A DNA stretch of 64,000 nucleotides from Frateuria_A sp051900535 (GCF_051900535.1 NZ_JBHZGI010000001.1:62001-126000); one strand, 5' to 3'; positions 51,126 to 61,087 are shown, counted from the stretch's first letter. The notes: a model not told the origin generated them from the letters alone. Numbers and translations: made by a program.

Positions 51126-53843
51126 ATGGCTCTTCACCCGGAATTCCCCACCTCTCCGTACGTCGTTGTACGTCCTGATCAGCGATGGTTCCCCGCCTCA
51201 GAGGAATTGCGCAGCACTGCTTACGAAAATCTGCTTCCCCCACTGGTGGCCAAAGTTCGCGAGGAGGTCAGCAACTGGCGGGACGGTGGCTACCAAGGGG
51301 CGTCGGCAACCTCGAAGGCATTGCTCCAGTGGTGGTTCCATTCCCCACACCAAATCGAACAGGCGGACGGTTCCCTAGCCAACTTCCACTACTACTTCGC
51401 TCAGCGTGAAGCAGTGGAAACGGTCATTTGGCTGTATGACGCCAAGCAGGCGCGGGACAAGTACGACCTGATGCGCTTCGATGCGTCGGGGTCCATATCG
51501 GCCAATATGTTTCCTGAAGACTGGCCGCGCTACGTCACCAAGATGGCGACGGGGTCTGGCAAGACGAAGGTGTTGTCGCTCCTCATCGCCTGGTGCTACT
51601 TCCACAAGCTTTACGAGCCCGATTCCAAGCTGGCGCGCAATGTTCTGCTGATCGCGCCCAACATCATCGTGCTGGATCGACTGCGCGCCGACTTCGACGG
51701 CCTCAAGATCTTTTTCAATGATCCGGTGCTGCCCGACAACGGCCACGACGGTCGCAACTGGCGCGATGATTTTCAGCTCACTTTGCACGTGCAAGATGAC
51801 GTTCGCATCGTGCGGCCCACGGGCAACCTGTTCCTGACCAATATCCACCGGGTCTATCTGGGGGATGTGGCCGAGCCTTCCCTCGGCGACGAAGATCTCC
51901 GCGACTATTTCCTCAGCCCGTTCGGTCCCAAGCCAGTCGGCAAGACTACCGACAGCAACACCGATCTGGGCGAGATCATCCGCGAGATCGACGAGTTGGC
52001 CGTCTTCAATGACGAGGCCCACCACGTCCACGACGAGCGGATGGTGTGGTTCAAGTCTATACAGGACATCCACCATCGCATGCTGCATAAGGACGGACGC
52101 CTATCGCTGCAAATCGACGTGACAGCCACGCCCAAGCACAACAGCGGCTCGATCTTCGTGCAGACGGTATCGGACTATCCGCTGGTGGAGGCGATTCATC
52201 AGAACGTGGTCAAGCATCCGGTGTTGCCAGACAGGGAGAGTGTCGCGCGTCTCCACGAGCAGCAAAGCGCGCTGTTCACTGAGCGCTACGCTGATTACCT
52301 GCAGCTCGGTGTGGAAGAGTGGCGCAAGGCCTATGCGGAGCACGAGAAACTCGGGAAGAAGGCGGTACTCTTCGTCATGGTGGATGACACCCGCAACTGC
52401 GACGAAGTCGGCAGCTACCTGGAGAAGATTTGCCCGGAGCTGGAAGGCTCCGTGTTGGTCATTCATACCAAGGCCAACGGCGAAATTTCCGAGGCAGCGT
52501 CGGGCAAGAAGCGCGAGGAGTTGGAGGCCCTGCGCAAAGCCTCGAACGATATCGACGGCTGGGAGAGCCCCTACAAGGCTATCGTCTCGGTACTGATGCT
52601 CAAGGAGGGCTGGGACGTGCGTAACGTCACCACCATCGTCGGCCTGCGTGCCTACACCTCCAACAGCAAGATCCTGCCCGAACAAACCCTGGGTCGAGGC
52701 CTGCGCCGCATGTACTTCGGCAGCGGCGCGCCGGAGTACGTGTCGGTCATGGGTACCCAAGCCTTCATGGACTTTGTCGAGACCATCAAGAGCGAAGGTG
52801 TCGAGCTGGAACATGTGCCGATGGGCAAGGCCGCCGAGCGTAAGGACTCGCTCGTGGTCGAAGTGGATACCGACAACCCGGCCAAGGACATCGCGGCGCT
52901 GGATATTGCCCTGCCGCGGCTCGCACGCCGCTACCACCGCGAATACGGAGCGTTGTCAACGCTCGATCCCGGCGCGTTCTACCACCAGCCACTGGCGCTC
53001 AAGGCGTTCCCGCCCGAGGACACGCGCGAAATCGTCTTCAAGACGATGTTGGACGATAGCGCTCACCACACCATCGAGCTCGATGCTGGCGGCGTGGCGG
53101 ATTACCGCTCGGTGGTGGCGTTTTTCGCGCGCCAGTTGATCAAGGATCTCAAGTTGGTCGGCGGCTACGAGGAGCTTTATCCGCGGGTAAGGGACTTCAT
53201 GCGTGACCATCTCTTCGAGGGCGCCCCGGTCGATCTGCAGGATGCACAGGTGCTGCGCAACCTTGCCGAACCGGCCGCGGCCAAGTTGATCGTCGACAAC
53301 TTCACCAAAGGCATCAACGCGCTCACCATCCGGGATACAGGGGCAGCGACAGTCGACGGCTACATCCGTCTGTCCGACATGCGCCCGTTCCGTACCGAGA
53401 ACCGCGCCTACCTGGTGCCGAAGCGTTCGCTGTTTAACAAGATCGTGGGCGAACCGAACGCAGGTGGATTCGAGCTGGCTTTCGCGGCATTCCTCGATGG
53501 TGCGGGCGACGTCGCCGCGTTCGCCAAGAACTACCTCGCCGTCGGCTTCAAAATGGATTACGTCAAGGCCAGTGGCGAGCTGTCGAACTACATCCCAGAC
53601 TTCATCGTCCGCACCACCGACGGGACCGTGTGGATCGTCGAGACCAAGGGCCGCGCCGAACTCGATCTTCCCCAGAAGATGCAGCGCCTGGCGCAGTGGT
53701 GCATCGACGCAACCGAGGCCTGCGCGGCAGAAGGCGGCGCGGTGTATCGGTTCGTCTACGTCGATCAGACCGGCTTCGAGAAGCATCGGCCCACCACGTT
53801 CGCCGCGCTGCCGGCTAGTTTCCGCGATTTTCAACCGGGTTGA
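51126..53843 (+). CDS. Type III-like restriction helicase-endonuclease (Res)
   Basis: 905 residues. SF2 helicase with Walker A MATGSGKT (about 139-146), Walker B DEAHH (about 295-299), motif III TATPKH, and C-terminal motifs LKEGWDVRNVTTIVGLRAY and EQTLGRGLRRM. The C-terminus has NYIPDFIV...WIVETKGR (about 822-845), a PD-(D/E)xK nuclease. This is the layout of type III Res subunits. It precedes the methyltransferase, whereas mod-res is the more common order. ATG at 51126 lies 104 bases past the lipoprotein gene, so an own promoter is likely. Confidence 0.88.
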   Translation: MALHPEFPTSPYVVVRPDQRWFPASEELRSTAYENLLPPLVAKVREEVSNWRDGGYQGASATSKALLQWWFHSPHQIEQADGSLANFHYYFAQREAVETVIWLYDAKQARDKYDLMRFDASGSISANMFPEDWPRYVTKMATGSGKTKVLSLLIAWCYFHKLYEPDSKLARNVLLIAPNIIVLDRLRADFDGLKIFFNDPVLPDNGHDGRNWRDDFQLTLHVQDDVRIVRPTGNLFLTNIHRVYLGDVAEPSLGDEDLRDYFLSPFGPKPVGKTTDSNTDLGEIIREIDELAVFNDEAHHVHDERMVWFKSIQDIHHRMLHKDGRLSLQIDVTATPKHNSGSIFVQTVSDYPLVEAIHQNVVKHPVLPDRESVARLHEQQSALFTERYADYLQLGVEEWRKAYAEHEKLGKKAVLFVMVDDTRNCDEVGSYLEKICPELEGSVLVIHTKANGEISEAASGKKREELEALRKASNDIDGWESPYKAIVSVLMLKEGWDVRNVTTIVGLRAYTSNSKILPEQTLGRGLRRMYFGSGAPEYVSVMGTQAFMDFVETIKSEGVELEHVPMGKAAERKDSLVVEVDTDNPAKDIAALDIALPRLARRYHREYGALSTLDPGAFYHQPLALKAFPPEDTREIVFKTMLDDSAHHTIELDAGGVADYRSVVAFFARQLIKDLKLVGGYEELYPRVRDFMRDHLFEGAPVDLQDAQVLRNLAEPAAAKLIVDNFTKGINALTIRDTGAATVDGYIRLSDMRPFRTENRAYLVPKRSLFNKIVGEPNAGGFELAFAAFLDGAGDVAAFAKNYLAVGFKMDYVKASGELSNYIPDFIVRTTDGTVWIVETKGRAELDLPQKMQRLAQWCIDATEACAAEGGAVYRFVYVDQTGFEKHRPTTFAALPASFRDFQPG

Positions 53844-53848
53844 ACCTC

Positions 53849-54034
53849 ATGGACGAGAATCTGCCACGGCCCACCGGCGAATCGCTGCTCTATCAGAGCG
53901 AGGACGGCCGCAGGCGCATCGAATGCCGCTTTGAGGACCGCACGCTGTGGCTAAGCCAGACCCAGCTGGCCGCCTTCGAGCAAGACATCCAACACTTGCC
54001 GGCCAAGCCGCCGCGCACCAAGAAAAAGAGCTGA
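53849..54034 (+). pseudogene. Remnant of a RhuM-family gene
   Basis: 61 codons (or 64 from a TTG at 53840 overlapping the Res stop). The first half, ESLLYQSEDGRRRIECRFEDRTLWLSQTQLA, closely follows the N-terminus of RhuM-family proteins (usually over 300 residues), which often sit within restriction loci. After LAAF the sequence jumps to EQDIQHLPAKPPRTKKKS, like a basic C-terminal tail. This suggests a large in-frame internal deletion. It is still open and flanked tightly (three bases to mod), so the short product may be made; function is doubtful. Confidence 0.65.
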
Positions 54035-54037
54035 CCC

Positions 54038-56224
54038 ATGGCCAAGCCTCCTGCCTACGATCTCACCGACGCCGAGAAGCGCGATCTCGTACAACTGATC
54101 CAGGCCGGCCGCCCGCTGCCGGAGAAGTACCGCTTCGTCCTGTTCGAGGACCGGCGCGAAGTGGAGCTAGTGTGGAACGGCAAGACCCGCGACGTCTGCA
54201 CCACCGTGCTGCCGTTCCAAACGCTGGAGCACATCGACGAGCCCCGCGCGGAAACCCGCGTGCAGGAGCAGCTGTTCGATTCGCGCGGTCGTCAGTCCAA
54301 GGGCTGGACCAATAAGCTGATCTGGGGCGACAACAAGCTGATTCTGTCATCCCTCAAGGCCGGCGCGCTGCGCCGCCAGATCGAGGACGCCGGCGGCCTC
54401 AAGTTGATCTACATCGACCCACCGTTCGACGTGGGCGCCGACTTCTCGATGGATATCGAGATCGGCGGCGAGACCTTCCACAAGGAGCCCAACCTGCTGG
54501 AGCAGATCGCTTATCGCGATACGTGGGGACGCGGGGCGGATTCGTTTATCAGCATGATCTATGAGCGGCTAATTTTGATGAGGGATTTGCTGGCTGAGGA
54601 CGGAAGCCTTTTTCTTCACTGCGACTGGCGCGTTTCACCCTATCTTCGTTTGGCGCTAGATGAGATTTTTGGCAGGGAAAACTTCCGTAACGAGCTGTAC
54701 TGGTACTACTACAACAAGATGCCGGATACGCGTAAGGGCGTTTTTCCGCGATCCACTGACACGATTCTTTGGTATGTGAAAGACCGAGGTAAAGGCTATT
54801 GCTTCAATCCGCTCGAAGAGGCCAGAGAAAAGGCCGTAAAGCAATTGCAGCGTGTCAAGGTCGGCGGCCGTATGATCAACGCAAGGGATAGCGATGGAAA
54901 CGTGATTTATACGAATCGCACCGAGCGGGTGGTCGACAACGTTTGGCGGCTGTCGATGCTGCAACCAGCAGACAAGACCGAGAATTTGTTCTTTCCGACT
55001 CAAAAGCCGGAATCCTTAATTGAGCGAATCCTCAATGCGAGCAGCAGGCAGGGCGACTTGGTGGCAGACTTTTTTTCTGGGTCCGGAACGACCGCTGCTG
55101 TGGCTGAAAAGCTTGGTCGTCGTTGGATCGCCACCGACCTTGGAAAATTTGGCATCCATACCACGCGCAAACGCCTGATCGGCGTGCAACGCGAGTTAAA
55201 GGCTGCTGAGAAAGATTTTCGCGCGTTCGAGGTGCTTAACTTGGGCCGCTACGAGCGGCAGGCCTATCTCAACGTGGGCGGTCGCCTCAGCGGCGCGCAG
55301 AAGGAACAGGCGCTGGCGGCTAAGGAGCGCGAGTTCCGCGAGCTGATCCTGCGCGCGTACAAGGCCGAGGCGTTCGACAGCGATGCCTTCTTCGACGGCA
55401 AGCAGGGTGGGCGACTGGTGGTGGTGGGGCCGATCAACCTGCCGGTGGGCCGGCTGTTCGTGGAAGAGGTGATCATGGAAACGCGCAAGCGCGGTGCGAC
55501 CCGCGTCGACGTGCTGGCGTTCGAGTTCGAGATGGGCCTGTTCCCGGCGGTGCTCGAGGAGGCGAAGGCCAAGGGCATCGACCTCACGCCCAAGTACATC
55601 CCCAACGACGTGTTCGACAAGCGCGCGGTGGATCGCGGCCAGGTGGTGTTCCACGACATCAGCTTCGTCGAGGCCACCCCGCGGTACGCCAAGGGCAAGA
55701 CCGCACGCGACAAGCTCACGGTGAAGATCGAGCTAACCGACTTCTCCGTATTCTACAGCCAGGGGGCGGCCGAGGCCGCCATTGCGGCGGTGAAGGATGG
55801 CAAGAGCGAGGTGATCTGCGACCGCGGCCAGCTGGTGAAAATCAGCAAGTCCAAGGAAGGCGTGACTACCCGCGACGTGCTCACCAAGACCTGGACCGAC
55901 TGGGTCGACTACTGGGCCGTGGACTTCGATTACCAGTCGCGCAAGGAAATCATCAAGGTGCCCGTCGGTGCCGATGCGGCCGGTGTGGTGGCATCGGCCG
56001 ATGCCACGTCCGCCAACGCGGTCATGGAGTTCGAGGAACGCTGGACCGGCGGCTACATCTTCGAGAACGAGTGGCAGAGCTTCCGCACACGCAAGAACCG
56101 TGAGCTGGAACTGGTCACCGCCGATCACACCTACGAACGCCCCGGCCGCTACATGGTTGCCGTGAAGGTGGTCGACATCTTCGGTAATGACACCATGACT
56201 CTATTGCCGGTCAACGTGGGCTGA
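54038..56224 (+). CDS. Site-specific DNA methyltransferase, type III Mod-like (beta class)
   Basis: 728 residues. Motif IV is IYIDPPF (about 124-130, DPPF in place of DPPY) and comes before motif I, FSGSGTTAAVA (346-356), the beta-class order of adenine methyltransferases of type III Mod. The region between them, encoded at about 54540-55215, is visibly richer in A+T than both flanks and holds the target-recognition part, so specificity may have been swapped. After about residue 400 the sequence continues to a beta-rich end (ERPGRYMVAVKVVDIFGNDTM). With Res it should form a type III restriction-modification enzyme. Confidence 0.88.
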   Translation: MAKPPAYDLTDAEKRDLVQLIQAGRPLPEKYRFVLFEDRREVELVWNGKTRDVCTTVLPFQTLEHIDEPRAETRVQEQLFDSRGRQSKGWTNKLIWGDNKLILSSLKAGALRRQIEDAGGLKLIYIDPPFDVGADFSMDIEIGGETFHKEPNLLEQIAYRDTWGRGADSFISMIYERLILMRDLLAEDGSLFLHCDWRVSPYLRLALDEIFGRENFRNELYWYYYNKMPDTRKGVFPRSTDTILWYVKDRGKGYCFNPLEEAREKAVKQLQRVKVGGRMINARDSDGNVIYTNRTERVVDNVWRLSMLQPADKTENLFFPTQKPESLIERILNASSRQGDLVADFFSGSGTTAAVAEKLGRRWIATDLGKFGIHTTRKRLIGVQRELKAAEKDFRAFEVLNLGRYERQAYLNVGGRLSGAQKEQALAAKEREFRELILRAYKAEAFDSDAFFDGKQGGRLVVVGPINLPVGRLFVEEVIMETRKRGATRVDVLAFEFEMGLFPAVLEEAKAKGIDLTPKYIPNDVFDKRAVDRGQVVFHDISFVEATPRYAKGKTARDKLTVKIELTDFSVFYSQGAAEAAIAAVKDGKSEVICDRGQLVKISKSKEGVTTRDVLTKTWTDWVDYWAVDFDYQSRKEIIKVPVGADAAGVVASADATSANAVMEFEERWTGGYIFENEWQSFRTRKNRELELVTADHTYERPGRYMVAVKVVDIFGNDTMTLLPVNVG

Positions 56225-56241
56225 GTTTGCAGGGGACACCC

Positions 56242-57927
56242 ATGAGTCTGTTTGAAGACACCAACCCACGTGCGCTCAAGGAGCTCCTGGCGGAGATCCA
56301 TAGCCGCACCGCCGTGCTACCGGACTTTCAGCGCGATTTCGTGTGGGAGCCAGGGGCTACCCAGGAGTTGATCGTCTCCATTGCAAACAACTATCCGGCC
56401 GGTAGCATCCTACGAGTCCGGGACAATGGTGGCCTGTTTGCGGTGCGTGAGTTCGAGGGCGCGCCAGACTTGGGCTTGACCAAGCATACTTTCCTGGTGC
56501 TGGACGGCCAGCAGCGACTCACCTCTCTATACCAGGCGTTCTATGGGGTAGGGGAGCATCGATACTTCCTGGACTTGAGGAAGCTCATAGACGGTGCAGA
56601 CTTTGAGGAAGCTATTTTTCACGAGCGCGCGACCACCAAGCGATGTCAGAGCCGTGAGAATTTTGCGGTCCAGGCGAGTGAGCTGGTTTTGCCTCTTTCC
56701 GTGCTCAAAGGTGGGGCTGGCGGGTTCACCCAGTGGAGCCGGAAGGTAGCCCGGCAACTGGAGAACGATGAGCGTATCGAACTAGAGAACGCACTAGACG
56801 TAATCGAACAGCAATGGATTCACGTCATCGACGATTACCATTTTCCTGTGGTTACGCTCGCCGACCAGACGCAGCCGGATGCGCTGTGCACAATCTTCGA
56901 GACGCTCAATCGGACAGGGGTGAAGCTTAGCGTTTTCGAGTTGCTGACGGCACGGTTTTGGCCACAGGACATCAATCTGCGCGGTCTTTGGCATCAAGCG
57001 CTGGAAGACCACCCTATCATCGAAGCATTCGACATCGATCCCTATTACGTTCTGCAGGGCATCTCCCTGGCCTGCCGGAAAGCACCCACGTGCAAACGCA
57101 ACGACATTCTCAAACTGGCGGCGGCCGATATCTCTGAGTGGTGGGATCGAGTCGTTGGGGGCCTTGCTCGTGGCCTGGAAATACTTCGTGATGATTGCAA
57201 AGTCATCTTGCCGAAGTGGTTGCCTTACCAGACCATGCTGCCACCGCTGGCTGCAATCCTCGCCCGAGCTAATCCCACCAAGGGGCCGCAGGTTGGCGCA
57301 CACCGAGAGATGATCAAGCGATGGTTCTGGTGCGCGGTTTTCGGTCAGGCATACGAGAGCGCCCCCAACAGCCGATCGGCTAAGGACGTTGCGGAAACTC
57401 TTCCTTGGCTCGCAGGTGGGGATCCGCCGGAGACGGTTGCCTCGTTTCGGTTTGATCCGCGTGCCCTGGCTGACATAACCCCTCGTCAGCGCTCGATCTA
57501 TCGAGGCGCCATCTGCCTCTTACTGGCGCAGGCGCGAGATTTTCACACCCAGGCGGCGATCACTAGCAAGCTCATGGCCGATGAAGGGATCGATGACCAT
57601 CACATTTTCCCCGCGGCATATTTGGAGCGGACGGGGGTGACACAGGCAAGGGCGCGGGACAACATCCTCAACCGAACGTTGATCGACCGCACCACTAATC
57701 AACTGATCAGCGACCGCGCTCCATCCGATTACCTGGCCGAAATCCGCAGCACGGCCGGCTTCCCCTTCGATGCAGTCCTGGCATCACATGGCATGCCCTC
57801 CGAGCCGGACTCACCGCTCTTGCGTGACGACTTTGAGGGGTTTTTGGCCGCAAGGCAGGCCTTCTTTTGGAGGCACATCTGCCGCGTCACCGGAACAACG
57901 GTGGCAGCAGATCTCGAGATCGCCTAG
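56242..57927 (+). CDS. DUF262/HNH protein, GmrSD-like
   Basis: 561 residues. The N-terminal DUF262 (GmrS-like) domain has VLPDFQRDFVW and LDGQQRLTSLYQAF (DGQQR about residue 86). The C-terminal DUF1524-like His-Asn-His part has DDHHIFPAAYL (about 451), NRTLIDRTTNQLIS and a SDYL motif. GmrSD enzymes cleave glucosylated hydroxymethylcytosine DNA of T-even phages using NTPs; related DUF262 proteins (BrxU, SspE) also restrict modified DNA. Start 56242 has AGGGGAC upstream; it is 17 bases past mod, thus one operon. Target modification cannot be predicted. Confidence 0.85.
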   Translation: MSLFEDTNPRALKELLAEIHSRTAVLPDFQRDFVWEPGATQELIVSIANNYPAGSILRVRDNGGLFAVREFEGAPDLGLTKHTFLVLDGQQRLTSLYQAFYGVGEHRYFLDLRKLIDGADFEEAIFHERATTKRCQSRENFAVQASELVLPLSVLKGGAGGFTQWSRKVARQLENDERIELENALDVIEQQWIHVIDDYHFPVVTLADQTQPDALCTIFETLNRTGVKLSVFELLTARFWPQDINLRGLWHQALEDHPIIEAFDIDPYYVLQGISLACRKAPTCKRNDILKLAAADISEWWDRVVGGLARGLEILRDDCKVILPKWLPYQTMLPPLAAILARANPTKGPQVGAHREMIKRWFWCAVFGQAYESAPNSRSAKDVAETLPWLAGGDPPETVASFRFDPRALADITPRQRSIYRGAICLLLAQARDFHTQAAITSKLMADEGIDDHHIFPAAYLERTGVTQARARDNILNRTLIDRTTNQLISDRAPSDYLAEIRSTAGFPFDAVLASHGMPSEPDSPLLRDDFEGFLAARQAFFWRHICRVTGTTVAADLEIA

Positions 57928-58126
57928 ACCTCAGGTAACCAGGGAGTTGGCTTAGCGCCGCGGACGCTAGTTTGAAGGCGGTAGGCGTGCGCTTGCCCAT
58001 TCCATGACTTCCGGCCGTGTCCCCCGACGGCCGCCTCGGGCAACACTCGCGCAGTTATGTGCCGTTCGTCACCCTCGTGGTGCCACCCGCACGGCCCCTC
58101 GCTCCGCTAATCCCACAAGGACCCCT

Positions 58127-60772
58127 ATGCGCCGTCATCTCTCCACCGCAATCTGCCTGGCCCTGGCCGGGCTTTCCATGGCTCCGCTGGGGGTCGCTTC
58201 GGCGGCCGAGGTGCGGGAGGCGACGACGCAGTTGCCGCGTGGGGTGGTGCCTTCGCACTACGACGTGGCGGTGACGCCGCATGCGGACAAGATGACGTTC
58301 GATGGCCAGGTGACGATCACGCTGGTGGTGACCAAGCCGACGTCTTCGATCACGCTCAATGCCGCGGATCTGACCTTCTCCAAGGCGTCGCTGACGGCGG
58401 AGAAGGGCAAGATGGCGTTCGCCGCGCCGAAGATTTCGGTGGACGAGAAGGCGCAGACGGCGACGTTCACCTTCGACCATCCGATCCCCGCCGGCACCTA
58501 CCGCCTGGCGATGACCTACGCCGGCAAGATCGGCACGCAGGCCAACGGGCTGTTCGCGCTGGATTACGACACCAAGGCCGGCAAGAAGCGCGCGCTGTAC
58601 ACGCAGTTCGAGAATTCCGACGCCCGCCGCTTCATCCCCTCGTGGGACGAGCCCAACTACAAGGCCACCTTCACCCTGACCGCCACCGTGCCGACCGGCG
58701 AGATGGCGGTGAGCAACCTGCCGATCGCTTCGAAGAAGGACCTGGGCAACGGCATGACCGAGGTGCACTTCGGGCAGTCGCCGAAGATGTCGACCTACCT
58801 GCTGTTCTTCGGCCTGGGCGATTTCGAGCGCGCGACGCTCAACGCCGAAGGCACCGAGATCGGCGTGATCACGCAGAAGGGCATGATCGACCAGGCGCAG
58901 TTCGCGCTGGATTCGTCCAAGCTCGTGCTGAAGGAATACAACGACTACTTCGGCGTGCCGTACCCGCTGCCGAAGCTGGACAACATCGCCGCGCCGGGCC
59001 AGAGCCAGTTCTTCTCGGCGATGGAGAACTGGGGCGCGATCTTCACCTTCGAGTATTCGCTGCTGATGAACCCGCACATCTCCACGCAGCGGGACAAGGA
59101 GCGCGTGTTCAACGTCGCCGCGCACGAGATGGCGCACCAGTGGTTCGGCGACCTGGTGACGATGAGCTGGTGGGACGACCTGTGGCTCAACGAGGGCTTC
59201 GCCTCGTGGATGGCGGCGCGCACCACCCAGAAGCTGCATCCGGAATGGCATACCGAGCTGGACGCGGTCGGCGTGCGCGAAGGCGCGATGAGCCAGGATT
59301 CGGTCGTCACCACGCACCCGGTGGTGCAGCACGTGGAGACGGTGGAGCAGGCCAGCCAGGCGTTCGACGCGATCACCTATTCCAAGGGCGAGGCGGTGAT
59401 CCACATGCTGGAAGGCTACGTGGGTCCGGAAGCCTGGCAGACCGGCGTGCGCAACTACATCAAGGCGCACGAGCACGGCAACACGGTGTCGGACGACCTG
59501 TGGACGTCGGTGCAGGCCGCGGCCGGCAAGCCGATCACGCAGATCGCGCACGACTTCACGCTGCAGCCGGGCATTCCGATGATCGAAGTGCGCGCGGCGG
59601 CATGTTCCAACGGCAAGACCACGATCGCGCTGCGCCAGGGCGAGTTCACCCGTGACCGGCCGGAGAAGAAGCCGCTGCGCTGGCACGTGCCGGTGATCGC
59701 CAAGACGGTCGGCGGCGAGACAGTGCGTACCGTCGTCGACGGCAAGGCCACGCTCACCGTGCCGGGCTGTGGCCCGGTGCTGGTCAACGCGGGCCAGACC
59801 GGCTACTACCGCACGCTGTACGCGCAGAACAACTTCGATGCACTGAAGGGGCAGTTCGCAAAGCTCGCGCCGATCGACCAGCTTGGCTTGATGGGCGACA
59901 CCTGGGCGCTGGGCATGGCCGGGAACGAGCCGGTGTCCAACGTGCTGGCTCTGATCACCGCGACCCCCGCCGACGCCGATCCGCAGGTGTGGTCCGAAGT
60001 GGCCGGCTACCTGTCGGCGCTGGACAACTACTACCGCGGCGACCAGGCCCGCCAGCAGCGCCTGCGCACGTTCGCGCTGGGCCAGCTGCAGCCGGTGTTC
60101 GCAAAGGTCGGCTGGGAGGCCAGGGCCGGCGAAAGCGCGCCGACTGCGAACCTGCGCCAGGAACTGATCGGCACGATGGCCGCTCTGGGCGATGAGCAGG
60201 TGATCAACGAGGCCCGTCGCCGCTTCGCCGCGCAGAAGACCGACCCGAACGCCGTGCCGGTGGCGCTGCGCAAGACCATCACCGCGATCGTCGCGCAGAA
60301 GGCCGACACCGCGACGTGGGACCAGCTGCACGCCCAGGCGAAGGCCGAGACCACGCCGCTGATCAAGGACCAGCTCTACAGCATGCTCTCGATCCCGGAG
60401 AACGATGCGCTGGCCCAGCGTGCGCTCGACCTGGCGCTCACCGACGAGCCGGGCGCGACCAACAGCGCGGGCATGATCCGCGCGGTGGGTTACTACCATC
60501 CGGAGATGGCGTTCGACTTCGCCGTGTCTCACCGCGAGCAGGTCAACAAGCTGGTCGATTCGACTTCCAGCAGCCGCTACTACCCGGTGCTCGGCGCGAG
60601 CTCGACCAAGCCGGAGATGATCGAGAAGATCCAGGACTACGCGCAGAAGTACATCGCGCCAACCTCGCGCCGCGTGGCCGAGCAGGTGGTCGCGAACATC
60701 AAGTACCGCATGATGATCCGCAAGGATCGCCTGTCGGAAATCGACGCGTGGCTGGACAAGCACGCCGGCTGA
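58127..60772 (+). CDS. Exported M1 family zinc aminopeptidase
   Basis: 881 residues. Removes N-terminal amino acids from peptides; exported, as shown by the signal peptide MRRHLSTAICLALAGLSMAPLGVASAAEV at the chosen start 58127. The zinc site is HEMAHQW...NEGFASW. The exopeptidase motif reads SAMENWG where GAMEN is usual. The N-terminal beta-saddle includes YDVAVTPHADKMTFDG, and the ERAP1-like helical C-terminus follows about residue 540. It is probably periplasmic, for peptide nutrition. Long antisense frames across it are composition artefacts. Confidence 0.93.
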   Translation: MRRHLSTAICLALAGLSMAPLGVASAAEVREATTQLPRGVVPSHYDVAVTPHADKMTFDGQVTITLVVTKPTSSITLNAADLTFSKASLTAEKGKMAFAAPKISVDEKAQTATFTFDHPIPAGTYRLAMTYAGKIGTQANGLFALDYDTKAGKKRALYTQFENSDARRFIPSWDEPNYKATFTLTATVPTGEMAVSNLPIASKKDLGNGMTEVHFGQSPKMSTYLLFFGLGDFERATLNAEGTEIGVITQKGMIDQAQFALDSSKLVLKEYNDYFGVPYPLPKLDNIAAPGQSQFFSAMENWGAIFTFEYSLLMNPHISTQRDKERVFNVAAHEMAHQWFGDLVTMSWWDDLWLNEGFASWMAARTTQKLHPEWHTELDAVGVREGAMSQDSVVTTHPVVQHVETVEQASQAFDAITYSKGEAVIHMLEGYVGPEAWQTGVRNYIKAHEHGNTVSDDLWTSVQAAAGKPITQIAHDFTLQPGIPMIEVRAAACSNGKTTIALRQGEFTRDRPEKKPLRWHVPVIAKTVGGETVRTVVDGKATLTVPGCGPVLVNAGQTGYYRTLYAQNNFDALKGQFAKLAPIDQLGLMGDTWALGMAGNEPVSNVLALITATPADADPQVWSEVAGYLSALDNYYRGDQARQQRLRTFALGQLQPVFAKVGWEARAGESAPTANLRQELIGTMAALGDEQVINEARRRFAAQKTDPNAVPVALRKTITAIVAQKADTATWDQLHAQAKAETTPLIKDQLYSMLSIPENDALAQRALDLALTDEPGATNSAGMIRAVGYYHPEMAFDFAVSHREQVNKLVDSTSSSRYYPVLGASSTKPEMIEKIQDYAQKYIAPTSRRVAEQVVANIKYRMMIRKDRLSEIDAWLDKHAG

Positions 60773-60794
60773 TCCTGGCGTACCGATGAGAAAG

Positions 60795-60823
60795 AAAGGC
60801 CCCGCATTGCGGGGCCTTTTTCT
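60795..60823 (+). terminator. Intrinsic terminator of the aminopeptidase gene
   Basis: AAAGGCCCCGC, ATT loop, GCGGGGCCTTTTT, 22 bases past the stop. Between here and 61049 I see no gene. Confidence 0.9.
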
Positions 60824-61049
60824 TTGCGTGCCGCGGGCGCGCCAGCCTCACTGGCGGGTGATCGCCTGCCTTGATCGGGCGTTGACGAAATTCCCTACAC
60901 CGGCATGACCTCTGGCCCTAGCCGATCCCGCTCGTGGGAATACGCTGATCGCGCCGTCTGATGGATGGCTCTTTCATTGATTGGACGGCCGTGGGCGGTG
61001 CCTGTAGCAGGCGATCATCCGTGCGTGTCGCAGGCGGACCGTCCGAACC

Positions 61050-61087
61050 CTCATGAGCGCTAAGCCAAACCCCTGGCCGCTCATGAG
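61050..61087 (+). promoter_or_regulatory. Leader hairpin of the first exported-protein paralogue
   Basis: CTCATGAGCG (61050-61059) pairs perfectly with CGCTCATGAG (61078-61087), plus one further pair outside. The 18-base loop contains CAAACCCCTGGC. It ends 32 bases before the ATG at 61120. The paralogous gene has a hairpin of different stem sequence around the same loop motif at 61950-61985. Confidence 0.6.

Noticed and set aside
58055..60763. 902-residue open frame antisense to the aminopeptidase gene
   Set aside because: High-GC coding DNA leaves the antisense frame free of stops. The translation is Arg/His/Val-rich low complexity with no motifs, while the plus strand has a complete M1 peptidase with signal peptide.
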